Translations under genes and position numbers: made by a program
Assembly (NCBI GenBank): GCA_963737625.1
Contig: CAVTTK010000002.1
Span: 186,001 to 250,000, forward strand
From: Bog-756 sp963737625
GTDB taxonomy: Bacteria; Actinomycetota; Acidimicrobiia; Acidimicrobiales; RAAP-2
Direction of reading: 5' to 3'
DNA length: 64,000 bases
Notes under the pieces: generated by a model
The model's input: the letters and a program-made list of their open reading frames with translations, nothing else
The model's database searches: none
What the model was told of the DNA's origin: nothing
Shown here: positions 42,997 to 51,780 of the stretch, one piece after another
How positions within the stretch are numbered: position 1 is the first letter of the stretch
How the letters are laid out: every line of letters starts with the position of its first letter

Positions 42997-44118
42997 TCAG
43001 TCTTCGTCGGAGCTTCCGGCCGCCGGGACGACCGATGGCACCGGCAGCGGTTCGGGCGCATCGTCGATCGACGTCCCCATCGCATCGGGGGAACTGGCGG
43101 AGCCGGAGGTCTTCGGAGCCGGATCACCATCCTGGCCACGACGCCAGCGCCGGAAGGGACCGATGCGGGTGGCCAGCAGGACCATCCCCACCACGGCCAG
43201 GGCGATGCCCGCCCACTGGACGAGCAGGGAACCGAGATGTCCGTCCTCGCCCAGCCACAGGTGCTCGTCGAGGAACCGCTCGATGCCCCAGAGCACCATG
43301 CCCACGCCGAGGACGATCCCTGCCGGGGGCAGACGGGCCGGTTCCGAACCGGCCCCGGCCGAGAGGTCGATGACGGCACCGGCACTGCTGGACGTGCCTC
43401 CGTCGGCAACCGCCTGGGCTTCGGCACCCGCGGGCTCGTCGGCCATGGAATCGGTATCGCCCGCCTCGGCGGCGTCGGCCCGGCCACCGAAGTCGGCCGG
43501 GACTCCATCCAGCACCGATTGCGGTACCGGGACCGGGGGCGCCGCGGAGCGGAGCCACCGTTCCACCAACAGGAGGATGCCGAAGATGGCGAAGTCCTCG
43601 AGGGCCTGGAAGATGGGCACCGGGAGTCGCCTGCCGTGCTGACCGGCGTAGTACATCCCAAACCACTGGTGGGTGGGGTGGCCGCCGCCGGCCACCATCA
43701 GTTGCGGGCCCAGGAGGCGCCCGATGCCCCAGCACGCCATCAGCACCGGAGCCATCAGGTCGGCGAAGCGCAGACCCGGGAGCTCGGGGCACCGGCGCCG
43801 GGTACTCACGATGGCCACGGGCACGGCGAACAGCAGGCCCCCGAACGACGACAGACCGCCCTGCCAGATGGCGAAGACCTGCCTGGGGTAGTGGGAGTAG
43901 TAGGAGAGGTTGGACACCACATGGAGGGCGCGGGCCCCCACGATGGCCGCGATGATGACCCACACGAACATGCCGGTCACCCACTGCCAGGGGTAGCCGG
44001 CCCGACGCAGCCGACGCTCGGTGTACCGGAGACCGAACCAGAACGTCAGCGCCAAGCCGATGCCGTAGGTGTGGACCTCGAGGAACCAGACGTGGAACGC
44101 GACCGGTATCGGTCTCAT
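42997..44118 (-). CDS. Prolipoprotein diacylglyceryl transferase-like protein, divergent
   Basis: A 373-residue multi-pass membrane protein with the Lgt layout: HTYGIGLALTFWFGLRYTERR near the start, IWQGGLSSFGGLLFAVP (the HGGL region, here QGGL), and WGIGRLLGPQLMVAGGG in place of the GRxGNFxNGE signature. The Arg of that signature is kept, but the following Asn residues are not. A 90-residue Ala/Glu-rich insert comes before the last membrane helices. Lgt transfers diacylglycerol to lipoprotein cysteines; this copy may be a paralogue with altered activity. The ATG at 44118 fits the family start but has no clear ribosome site. Confidence 0.75.
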   Translation of the reverse strand: MRPIPVAFHVWFLEVHTYGIGLALTFWFGLRYTERRLRRAGYPWQWVTGMFVWVIIAAIVGARALHVVSNLSYYSHYPRQVFAIWQGGLSSFGGLLFAVPVAIVSTRRRCPELPGLRFADLMAPVLMACWGIGRLLGPQLMVAGGGHPTHQWFGMYYAGQHGRRLPVPIFQALEDFAIFGILLLVERWLRSAAPPVPVPQSVLDGVPADFGGRADAAEAGDTDSMADEPAGAEAQAVADGGTSSSAGAVIDLSAGAGSEPARLPPAGIVLGVGMVLWGIERFLDEHLWLGEDGHLGSLLVQWAGIALAVVGMVLLATRIGPFRRWRRGQDGDPAPKTSGSASSPDAMGTSIDDAPEPLPVPSVVPAAGSSDED

Positions 44119-44285
44119 GGCGGAGGGGGTCTCATGATCGAGGAGTGCCTGATTGGAGACGCAATCGACACAGCTCCAGTATGCCTCAGGGGCCCGGTAG
44201 GGTGGCACCGGGCCCGGCGCGGGCCGGCCTCTCGGCCCGGGCCCACGACGAAGCCTGACCACGGGGGCCAGAGACGGGGGAAGCC

Positions 44286-45083
44286 TTGCGAGATCTTGCT
44301 GGCGCAGTCGCTGTTGTCACCGGGGGCGGATCGGGGATCGGCCTGGCCACCGCCACCCGCCTGGCCGGCAGGGGTGTGTCGGTGGCCGTCGTCGACCTCG
44401 ACGGGGCGTCAGCCGAGCGTGCCGCCTCGGCCATCGGTGGATTCGCCCTCCAGGCCGACGTGGGTCGATCCGACGCGTGGCCCGGGATCGTCGACGCGGT
44501 CACTGGACAGTTCGGCGGGATAGACCTGGCCCATCTGAACGCCGGCGTCATGACCGGCGAGGCCGACATCACCGCGCTCACCGACGACACCTACCGCCGC
44601 GTCCTCTCGGTCAACGTGGACGGCGTGGTCTACGGGTTGCGGGCGTTGGTTCCCGCCGTGGCGGCGCGGGGAGGCGGCGCCGTCGTGGTCACGGCCTCCC
44701 TGGCCGGCCTGATCGGGTTCTCGCCCGACCCCATCTACTGCCTGACCAAGCACGCCGTGGTGGGTCTGGTCCGTGCGGTCGTGCCCCAACTGGCCGAGCA
44801 CCACATCACCATCAACGCGGTGTGCCCCAGCATCGTGGACACCCCGCTCATCGGCGACAGTCGTGGGCTGCTCGAGACCAGCCGATTCCCCCTCATCGAT
44901 CCGGACACGGTCTCCGAAGCCGTGGTCGAACGCCTGGCCGGCGAGGAGAGCGGGGCGGCCATGGTCATCCAGGCCGGTCGGGAGGCGCTCCCGTACCGGT
45001 TCGCCCGCCCACCCGGTCCCCGGGCGGGCGGAACGGTGGGTCAGCTGCCACCCGAGGAGTTCACCGCCCACGATCAGGGCTGA
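44286..45083 (+). CDS. Short-chain dehydrogenase/reductase
   Basis: A 265-residue classical SDR. VTGGGSGIGLATATRL is the cofactor motif, VVDLDG puts an Asp after strand 2 (NAD preference), AHLNAGV is the NNAG position and YCLTKHA gives the catalytic Tyr and Lys. The TTG at 44286 follows GGGGGAAGCC. The C-terminal 30 residues are a Pro/Gly-rich tail. The substrate cannot be told. It is divergent from the Lgt-like gene across 167 bp. Confidence 0.9.
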   Translation: MRDLAGAVAVVTGGGSGIGLATATRLAGRGVSVAVVDLDGASAERAASAIGGFALQADVGRSDAWPGIVDAVTGQFGGIDLAHLNAGVMTGEADITALTDDTYRRVLSVNVDGVVYGLRALVPAVAARGGGAVVVTASLAGLIGFSPDPIYCLTKHAVVGLVRAVVPQLAEHHITINAVCPSIVDTPLIGDSRGLLETSRFPLIDPDTVSEAVVERLAGEESGAAMVIQAGREALPYRFARPPGPRAGGTVGQLPPEEFTAHDQG

Positions 45084-45164
45084 ATGCGGTGCCGTGACGT
45101 GATCGCGGCGGGCGGATGATCGGCGCAGTGGGGGCGGATCGGAACGCAGGACCGGGCTGTCGGG

Positions 45165-46382
45165 TCAGCCGACCCGGCCCACGCCGACGAACCCGTCGCC
45201 GGTGCGCACGCCGGTCTCCCACACCGACGCACCGGTGAAGGGCGCCTCGATCATGGTCCCGCCACCGATGTACATGGCCACGTGCTCCGAACCGCCGGGG
45301 CCGTAGAACAGGAGGTCACCCGGCTGGATGTCGGCCAGCGGGATGTGGGTGGTGGCGGCGTACTGGGCTCCCGAGGTCCGGGGGAGGGAGATGCCGGCCC
45401 GGGCATACGACCACATGACGAGGCCCGAGCAGTCGAAGCCGGACGGCGAGGCGCCGCCCCACACATAGGGGACGCCCAACTCACCCTCGGCGGCGGAAAT
45501 GGCACCGGTCACTCCGGCGGGTACCGGTGGCGGCGGGGAGGTCGGCACGGCGACCGCGGTCCCGCCACCTGAGCCCCCATGGGTGGTCTGGGCCACGGTC
45601 TGGGCGGCGGACTGCGCTGCGGCCTGGGTCTTCTGCGCCTGGGCCACCTTGGCGTTGAACGCCTGGGTGGCCGCGGCCTTGGCCGCGGCGGCCGCCGCCT
45701 GCTGCTGGGCGATCACGTCGGCCTGGATCTGGGCGTTGACGCTATTGAGGGTGCCCTGGTACTGGGTGGCCAACTGCTGGGCCGACTGCTCGGAGCCCTG
45801 CAGGTTGTTCCGGGTAGTGGTGGCCGCCGACTGCTGCTGTTGCAGGGCGGCCTGGGTGGCCTGCAGTTGGGCCTGGGCGGTGTGCAGGTTGTCGACCGTG
45901 GTGGTCACGTTGCCCGTGGCGATCGACGAGTACTCGGATCGGATGCCGGTGGTGTTGGGGTTCGACGAGAACATCTGGGTGACCTGGTTGCTGGTACCGC
46001 TGCTGGTGTAGTCGCTGATGGCCTGGGTCCGGAGCTCGCCCTCGTCCTTCGTCACCTCGGCCTGGTCGGTGGCCACCTGCTTCTGGTTGGCGGTGATCTG
46101 ACCTTGCAGCTGGGACAGGTGGTAGTCGGCCGCCTGCACCTGTCCGGTCAGGGACTGCTCCTGGGCCTGAATGGCTTGGAGCTTGGCCGTGACGGAAGCA
46201 GCCTCGGCCTTGGCGCTGGAAAGTTGGTCGGCGCCGGCGGGGCGGGCGGCGGAAATCACCGCGGAGGTGATCCCTAGTGAGGCCGCCAGTGCGAGTACCG
46301 TAAACAACCGTTTACGAGGAGGTTGACGAGGGGCAGGGGACGCACTTGGCTCAGACGTCGAGTACTGCTCGGCGTGAGTCAT
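45165..46382 (-). CDS. Secreted NlpC/P60 peptidoglycan endopeptidase
   Basis: A 405-residue cell-wall hydrolase. A signal peptide (about residues 22-50: KRLFTVLALAASLGITSAVISAARPAGA in part) is followed by a long coiled-coil rich in Gln/Ala (53-270), as in RipA/PcsB-type enzymes where it keeps the enzyme inactive until activated. The C-terminal NlpC/P60 domain has the nucleophile in GFDCSGLVMWSY and the histidine in SEHVAMYIG. It probably cleaves within the stem peptide during division. I looked upstream for a c-di-AMP riboswitch, common before such genes, and saw none. Confidence 0.94.
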   Translation of the reverse strand: MTHAEQYSTSEPSASPAPRQPPRKRLFTVLALAASLGITSAVISAARPAGADQLSSAKAEAASVTAKLQAIQAQEQSLTGQVQAADYHLSQLQGQITANQKQVATDQAEVTKDEGELRTQAISDYTSSGTSNQVTQMFSSNPNTTGIRSEYSSIATGNVTTTVDNLHTAQAQLQATQAALQQQQSAATTTRNNLQGSEQSAQQLATQYQGTLNSVNAQIQADVIAQQQAAAAAAKAAATQAFNAKVAQAQKTQAAAQSAAQTVAQTTHGGSGGGTAVAVPTSPPPPVPAGVTGAISAAEGELGVPYVWGGASPSGFDCSGLVMWSYARAGISLPRTSGAQYAATTHIPLADIQPGDLLFYGPGGSEHVAMYIGGGTMIEAPFTGASVWETGVRTGDGFVGVGRVG

Positions 46383-46584
46383 ATCGCCCTACTGTCTAGT
46401 CCACGCAGGTGGTGACCACAAGGTACCCCCCACCAGATGACCTTCTCACCAGGGATTTTGCTGCAGGTGGGCCGCACGCGGGCGGTGACGGCCCAAGGGG
46501 CAACCGGCGTTGACATGCCGCGCTCGGTCTCGGGGGGACCGCTCCGAGTGACCGTCGAACACCGGCACGGTAGGGTCATGACTC

Positions 46585-47277
46585 ATGGGTGAAATCATCG
46601 AATTTCCGAGTAATGGGAGCACCGGTCAGGGGTACGTCGCCGTGCCCCCCGGTGGTTCGGAGTCCACGTCGGGAATCCTGGTGCTGCAGGAGTGGTGGGG
46701 CCTGGTCGACCAGATCAAACGGACGTGCGACCGGTTCGCCGAGGCCGGGTTCACCGCCCTCGCCCCCGATCTCTACCACGGAACGACGGTGCCACTGACC
46801 GAGCCCGACGAGGCCGGCAAACAGATGATGGCCCTCTCGATGAGCGCGGCGGCCCAGGACCTGAGCGGCGCAGTCGACGAGTTGCAACGCCGCACCGGTC
46901 GGAGCCAGGTGGGCGTGATCGGCTTCTGTATGGGCGGGGGACTGGCGCTCGTGCTGGCCACGCAACGGCCTGATGCCGTCAAGGCCGTGGTGCCGGCCTA
47001 CGGGCTGATCCCGTGGCCCGACGCGCAGCCCGACTACGCGAAGTTGGAGGCCGCCGTACTGGGGCACGCAGCCGGGCAGGACGGCTACTTCACCCCCGAG
47101 GCGGCCCGCCAGCTCGAGGCCCAGTTGACCTCACTCGGCAAGGACGTCGAGTTCTACCACTACCCAGACGCCGACCACGCCTTCTTCAACGAGGACCGTC
47201 CCGAGGTGCACGACGAGAGGTCGGCCGACCTCCTCTGGGACCGGTCGGTCGCCTTCTTCCGGACCACACTGGGCTGA
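46585..47277 (+). CDS. Dienelactone hydrolase family protein
   Basis: An alpha/beta hydrolase of 230 residues. VLQEWWGLVDQIKRTCDRFAEAGF is typical of the family (residues 31-54). The nucleophile is the cysteine in GFCMGGGLA, with Asp and His in GKDVEFYHYPDADHAFFN. Dienelactone hydrolase opens 4-carboxymethylenebut-2-en-4-olide in chloroaromatic breakdown, but many homologues have other substrates. It is followed after 6 nt by a metallopeptidase-like gene. Confidence 0.92.
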   Translation: MGEIIEFPSNGSTGQGYVAVPPGGSESTSGILVLQEWWGLVDQIKRTCDRFAEAGFTALAPDLYHGTTVPLTEPDEAGKQMMALSMSAAAQDLSGAVDELQRRTGRSQVGVIGFCMGGGLALVLATQRPDAVKAVVPAYGLIPWPDAQPDYAKLEAAVLGHAAGQDGYFTPEAARQLEAQLTSLGKDVEFYHYPDADHAFFNEDRPEVHDERSADLLWDRSVAFFRTTLG

Positions 47278-47283
47278 GCCGTC

Positions 47284-48552
47284 GTGGTAGCCGCCGGACT
47301 GGTCGAGGACTACCTGACCTTGGGCCTGCGCCTGGGCCGGCACATCGAGGGCCTGGTGGACGCCTACTACGGACCGGCCGATCGGGCGGCGGCGGTCGAG
47401 GCGGAGCCGGTGCACCCGCCGGACAAGCTGGTGGCCGAGGCCCGTTCGCTGCTGGCCGCCATCGATGTCGGGTCCCCGCTCGATCCGGCCACCGCGGGGG
47501 CCGGCCACGAGGACAGCGCCGCACCGGCCCGCCGCCACTGGCTCAGGGCCCAGGTGGTCGGTCTCCTCACCACGGCGCGCAAAGTGGCCGGGGAGCCGAT
47601 CAGCTATGCCGACGAGGTCGAGTCCTGCTACGGCGTCCGTCCCGTCCGGGTGGACGAGGAGGTGCTGCTCGACGCTCACCGCCGACTGGAGGAGGTCCTG
47701 CCCGGGAACGGTCCTCTGGCCGAACGGCTGGTGGTCTGGCGGGAGGCGCACGCCGTCCCGGTGGACAGGCTGCGCCCGGCCATCGACTCGTTGGCCGAGG
47801 ACCTGCGGCAGCGGACGCGGGACCTGTTCGGGCTCCCCGACGGGGAGCGGGTCGACTTCGAGCTGGTCACGGACCAGCCGTGGTCCGGCTTCAACTACTA
47901 CCTGGGCGATCTCCGGAGTCGGGTGGCCATCAACACCGACCTTCCGGTGCTCTCCACCGGTCTGGCCCACCTGGTGGCCCACGAGGCCTATCCCGGCCAC
48001 CACACCGAGCACACCCGCAAGGAGGTCGGGTTGGTCAGGCGACGGCGGTGGTGGGAGGAGTCGATCTTTCTGGTGGGCACGCCCCAGTGTCTGCTGGCCG
48101 AGGGGTTGGCCGATCTGGGCCTGGAGGTCGTCATGGGCCGTCGGCCCGAAGCCACAGTGGCCGAGCACCTGAGGCCGCTCGGAATCCGCTACGACGCCGA
48201 GGTGGTGGCCGCGGTGGCCGAGGCTGGTGAGGCCCTCGGGGCCGTGCGTCAGAACGCCGCCTTCCGGCTGCACGAGGATGGTGCCGATCCCGAGGCGGTG
48301 AGCGCCGAAGTGGCCCGGTGGGGACTCCTGTCCGCCGACCGGGCCGCCAAGTCGGTCGAGTTCCTGGTCCACCCCACCTGGCGGGCCTACCTCACGTGCT
48401 ACGTGGAGGGCCTCCCCCTCTGCCGGAACTTCGTCGCCGGTGACCCCGCCCGGTTCGAGCGCCTCCTGTCCGAGCAGCTGACACCGGACGTGCTCGAGGA
48501 GCAGGTTCGGGTCGACCGCGTCACGGCCCCCTCCACCCCCGCCGCCACCTGA
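47284..48552 (+). CDS. DUF885-like putative zinc metallopeptidase
   Basis: A 422-residue soluble protein. HEAYPGHHTEH near residue 240 resembles the HExxH-type site of DUF885/carboxypeptidase-like proteins, where the motif is HEAxPGHH. TPQCLLAEGLADLGLEVV supplies a likely third ligand glutamate. The rest is helical. It has no signal peptide, so it acts in the cytoplasm. The GTG at 47284 is 6 nt after the dienelactone hydrolase stop and a TetR gene starts 5 nt after its end, so the three form a unit. The peptide substrate is unknown. Confidence 0.8.
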   Translation: MVAAGLVEDYLTLGLRLGRHIEGLVDAYYGPADRAAAVEAEPVHPPDKLVAEARSLLAAIDVGSPLDPATAGAGHEDSAAPARRHWLRAQVVGLLTTARKVAGEPISYADEVESCYGVRPVRVDEEVLLDAHRRLEEVLPGNGPLAERLVVWREAHAVPVDRLRPAIDSLAEDLRQRTRDLFGLPDGERVDFELVTDQPWSGFNYYLGDLRSRVAINTDLPVLSTGLAHLVAHEAYPGHHTEHTRKEVGLVRRRRWWEESIFLVGTPQCLLAEGLADLGLEVVMGRRPEATVAEHLRPLGIRYDAEVVAAVAEAGEALGAVRQNAAFRLHEDGADPEAVSAEVARWGLLSADRAAKSVEFLVHPTWRAYLTCYVEGLPLCRNFVAGDPARFERLLSEQLTPDVLEEQVRVDRVTAPSTPAAT

Positions 48553-48557
48553 CCACC

Positions 48558-49187
48558 GTGACCACGGCAACCAACCCGGAAGCACCACTTGTCCTCGGCG
48601 AGGGAGGACTGGAGGTGGCCATGGACGCGGCGGCGGCGTGCTACCTGCGTCTCGGTGTGGCCAAGACCACGGCCGCCGACATCGCCCGGGAAGCCGGGAT
48701 CTCACGGGCCACGCTGTACCGACGATACGGGAGCCATGAGGCCATCTTCCTGGCCGTGCTGACCCGCGAGTCCGAGGTCATGGCGGACGACGCCCGGGTC
48801 CACCTGGACTCGTTGTCGCTGACCGATCCGGCCCAGCGGACTCTCGAGGGGATGATGTTCGCCATCAGCCAGATCCAGAGCCGGCCCGTGCACGCTGCGG
48901 TGTTCGGCGGCGAGTCCGCGGCCTGGGCGGCAGGTCAGGCCATCCGGATGGAGGCGCTGGGGCGCATCGGTGAGTCCGGGGTCAGGCCCCTGGTGGCCGG
49001 GGCCGTCGCTGACGGCTCCCTGTCGGAACGGGATGTCGAGGACCTGGTCGACTGGATCCTGCGGATCCTCATCTCCTACGCCGCGGTGCCCGGTCATGGC
49101 GACCGTTCGCCCGACGAGATACGCCGACAGCTCACCTCCTGGTTCCTCCCGGCCTTCGAGGTCCGGGTGGGCGCACGCCGGGCGTAG
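48558..49187 (+). CDS. TetR-family regulator
   Basis: A 209-residue protein with a clear helix-turn-helix (AADIAREAGISRATLYRRYGSHEAIF, about residues 36-61) and a helical ligand domain. The GTG at 48558 is 5 nt after the metallopeptidase-like gene. It may regulate that unit or the oxidoreductase downstream. An inverted repeat TGAGAC-N14-GTCTCA in the next gap is one possible target. Confidence 0.9.
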   Translation: MTTATNPEAPLVLGEGGLEVAMDAAAACYLRLGVAKTTAADIAREAGISRATLYRRYGSHEAIFLAVLTRESEVMADDARVHLDSLSLTDPAQRTLEGMMFAISQIQSRPVHAAVFGGESAAWAAGQAIRMEALGRIGESGVRPLVAGAVADGSLSERDVEDLVDWILRILISYAAVPGHGDRSPDEIRRQLTSWFLPAFEVRVGARRA

Positions 49188-49254
49188 GAGCCACCGGGGG
49201 CGCCCGGACGCGGGGCGGCGAGAGGGACGGCCGCAACGGCGGACGAGCCCGGGC

Positions 49255-49280
49255 TGAGACAGTATGGTCAGAGCGTCTCA
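49255..49280 (+). repeat. Inverted repeat TGAGAC-N14-GTCTCA
   Basis: Arms at 49255-49260 and 49275-49280, 127 bp before the oxidoreductase start. The same arms with the same 14-bp spacing recur at 56886-56911. It may be an operator; chance is not excluded. Confidence 0.3.
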
Positions 49281-49406
49281 CGGTGGCGGCCGCCGGCGTC
49301 GGAGAACGCCGATGGGCTGCCGAGTGGGCACCGGCCGATGGAGCTCCACCGGGGTGGGAGCACGCAACAGCACGCAGGAGAACGGGCGAGCCAAGGGGGA
49401 TGGGCC

Positions 49407-50450
49407 ATGACGACGATGCGGGCCGTACAGGTCACCAAGAACGGGACGCCGGGCGAGGTGCTGGCCGTCCGGACGGTGGACCGGCCCCAGCCCGAGGCCG
49501 GTGAGGTCCGGGTCAAGGTGGCGGCGGCATCGCTCAACTTCAACGACATCGACCGCTGCCTGGGCAAGCTGGTGTCGGTGCCCACGCCGCCGCCCTACAC
49601 GCTGGGCATGGACGTGTGCGGCGTGGTCGACGCCGTGGGCGACGGCGCCGAGGAGTGGTTGGGCCAGCGGGTGGTGGCCATCACCAAGACGGCCCTGGGC
49701 GGTATCGCCGAGTACGCCATCGCCCCCGCCATCTCGGTCTTCGAGGCGCCCCCGCAACTGGACGACGCCGAGGCCACGGCCTTCCTGCTCACCTTCCAGA
49801 CCTCCCACCTGGCCCTGTTCAAGCGGGGTCGCCTGCAGCCCGGCGAGACGCTGGTGGTCCACTCGGCGGCCAGTGGTCTGGGCACGGCCGCCATCCAGCT
49901 GGGCAAGGCCAAAGGGGCGCGGGTCATCGCCGTGGCCGGTGGGCCGGAGAAGGGTGCCCTGTGCCGGTCGCTCGGGGCCGACCTGGTGGTGGACCACCTC
50001 GAGGAGGACTTCGTAGAGGCTGTCCTGGTGGCCACGGGCGATGCCGGGGCTGACGTGGTCTATGACCTGTCCGGCGGGGACTTCGTCGAGCGGTCGTGGC
50101 GCTGCACGGCCCACGGGGGCCGCTACCTGGCCGTGGGCTTCGCCGACGACGACGAGAACGGCATGACCGGACGGCCCCTGCGGATGGCCTGCATCGGCAA
50201 CATCGACATCGTGGCCGTCATGGTGGCCTGGGCCGACTCGGTCGATCCCGGCATGCGTCGGTTCGGCTTCAACCCGTTCGGCCGGGACGTGGCCGACGAG
50301 ATCCACGCCGACCTGTTGGCCCTGGTGGCCGACGGAGCCATCCGGCCTTCCATCGGCCGGCGGGTGACCATGGAGGAGGCCGGGGCCGCCCTCGACGAGC
50401 ACCGCCAACGCCGATCATTGGGACGAACCGTGGTCGAGGTGGGCGGGTGA
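49407..50450 (+). CDS. Zinc-free NADPH:quinone oxidoreductase-type MDR protein
   Basis: A 347-residue medium-chain reductase. LNFNDIDRCLG and GMDVCGVVDAVGDGAEEWLGQRV match quinone-oxidoreductase-like members that lack both zincs; VHSAASGLGTAAIQLGKAKGA is the NADPH-binding loop (AASGxGxxA). The ATG at 49407 is set by the usual MRAVQV start. Its end overlaps the sulfotransferase-like gene in GTGA. Substrate not evident; enoyl or quinone reduction is likely. Confidence 0.9.
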   Translation: MTTMRAVQVTKNGTPGEVLAVRTVDRPQPEAGEVRVKVAAASLNFNDIDRCLGKLVSVPTPPPYTLGMDVCGVVDAVGDGAEEWLGQRVVAITKTALGGIAEYAIAPAISVFEAPPQLDDAEATAFLLTFQTSHLALFKRGRLQPGETLVVHSAASGLGTAAIQLGKAKGARVIAVAGGPEKGALCRSLGADLVVDHLEEDFVEAVLVATGDAGADVVYDLSGGDFVERSWRCTAHGGRYLAVGFADDDENGMTGRPLRMACIGNIDIVAVMVAWADSVDPGMRRFGFNPFGRDVADEIHADLLALVADGAIRPSIGRRVTMEEAGAALDEHRQRRSLGRTVVEVGG

Positions 50451-51724
50451 GCCCGGCACCTCCGACCACCACCACCGAGTACACGTGGCGCGACTCCGAG
50501 CTGAGCAGTCCGCCGCTCAAGGCCCTCAACGCCGTGGGTCACACCATCAAGCGGCTCGGTAGGGAGGTCCCCTCGCTGAGCCCGGCCGGTGTCGTCCGGG
50601 CGGCCACCAAGAAGGCGGGCTCCGGCGACCTGGGGTCCGACTCGTATCGGGAGCCCCTCCAGGTGTTCCTGGGCGCCTGCGAGGCGGAGGCCGAGCTCAC
50701 CACCTTCGGTCGAATCCTCATCACCAAGATGCTCGCCGCCGCCCTCACCAACCGCATCGAGCTGCACCGGTGGGCCCTCGACCACCCCGGTGTGGCCGAG
50801 GAGACCATCGACAGCCCCTGGATCATCGTCGGCCTGCCGCGGACGGGCACCAGCCTGCTGTCCATGCTGCTGGGCCTGGATCCCATGGCCCGCCCCCTGC
50901 GCCAGTGGGAGGCCGCTCACCTCATCCCGCCCCCCACCCTCGAGGGGGCGGAGGAGGACCCGCGCATCGCCGTCACGGCCAAGGAACTCGACGGGCTGAT
51001 GAAGCTCAATCCGCCCCTCAGGGCCATGCACCCGTTCGGGGCCACCCTGGCCCAGGAGTGCGTCTCCCTGTTCATGTACGACGTACGCACCCTGGCCCTC
51101 GAGACCCAGGCCCACGTGCCCACCTACGCCCGATGGCTGGAGCAGGCCGACATGGCTCCGGCCTACGCCCAGCACAAACTGGCCCTCCAGGCCCTCCAGT
51201 CGACCCAGCCCACCGAGCGCTGGATCCTGAAGACACCCAACCACCTCTGGCACCTGGATGCCCTGCTGGCGGCGTATCCCGACGCCCGGATCATCTGGAC
51301 CCACCGGGATCCGGGACCGGTGGTCACCTCACTGGCCAGCCTGGCCAACGCCGGACAGCGTCCCCTGACGTGGCGGGCCGACCCCCGACCGGCCGCCGAG
51401 GAGTGGAAGCGGAAGTGCACCTTCGCCCTGGGCTCGGCGGTGGCCTATGACCAGAAGCACCCCGACGGGTGGTGCCAGCACCTCGCCTATGACGCCCTTG
51501 TCGCCGACCCCCTGGCCGCCGTGGGGAACCTGTACCGCAGCTTCGGCGACGAGGTCAGCGACCTCCATGCCCGGCGTATGGAGGCCTTCCTCGAGCAACG
51601 GCCCCAGGATGCCTTCGGCCACCACCGCTACGACCCCGCCGACTTCGGATGGAGTTACGCCGGCCTGGCCCAGGAGTTCGCCGACTACACCTCTCGCTAC
51701 CAGGTGGCGCCCGAGAGCCGCTGA
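50447..51724 (+). CDS. Sulfotransferase family protein
   Basis: A 425-residue protein of the bacterial sulfotransferase family. IIVGLPRTGTSLLSMLL near residue 125 is the 5'-phosphosulfate loop that binds PAPS, and WILKTPNHLWHLDALLAAYPDARIIWTHRDP is the 3'-phosphate region with the conserved HRDP. The acceptor is unknown; related proteins are common in lipid-degrading actinobacteria. The GTG at 50447 overlaps the oxidoreductase stop, so the two are co-translated. The longer upstream frame lies inside the previous gene and is rejected. Confidence 0.88.
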   Translation: MSPAPPTTTTEYTWRDSELSSPPLKALNAVGHTIKRLGREVPSLSPAGVVRAATKKAGSGDLGSDSYREPLQVFLGACEAEAELTTFGRILITKMLAAALTNRIELHRWALDHPGVAEETIDSPWIIVGLPRTGTSLLSMLLGLDPMARPLRQWEAAHLIPPPTLEGAEEDPRIAVTAKELDGLMKLNPPLRAMHPFGATLAQECVSLFMYDVRTLALETQAHVPTYARWLEQADMAPAYAQHKLALQALQSTQPTERWILKTPNHLWHLDALLAAYPDARIIWTHRDPGPVVTSLASLANAGQRPLTWRADPRPAAEEWKRKCTFALGSAVAYDQKHPDGWCQHLAYDALVADPLAAVGNLYRSFGDEVSDLHARRMEAFLEQRPQDAFGHHRYDPADFGWSYAGLAQEFADYTSRYQVAPESR

Positions 51725-51780
51725 GCCAGACCGGATCCGGCCATTTGGGCCACCACCCTGCGGGGCCGTACCATGCGGGC

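Noticed and set aside
46383..46584. A c-di-AMP (ydaO-type) riboswitch before the NlpC/P60 gene
   Set aside because: The minus-strand leader shows none of the conserved elements I know of this riboswitch.
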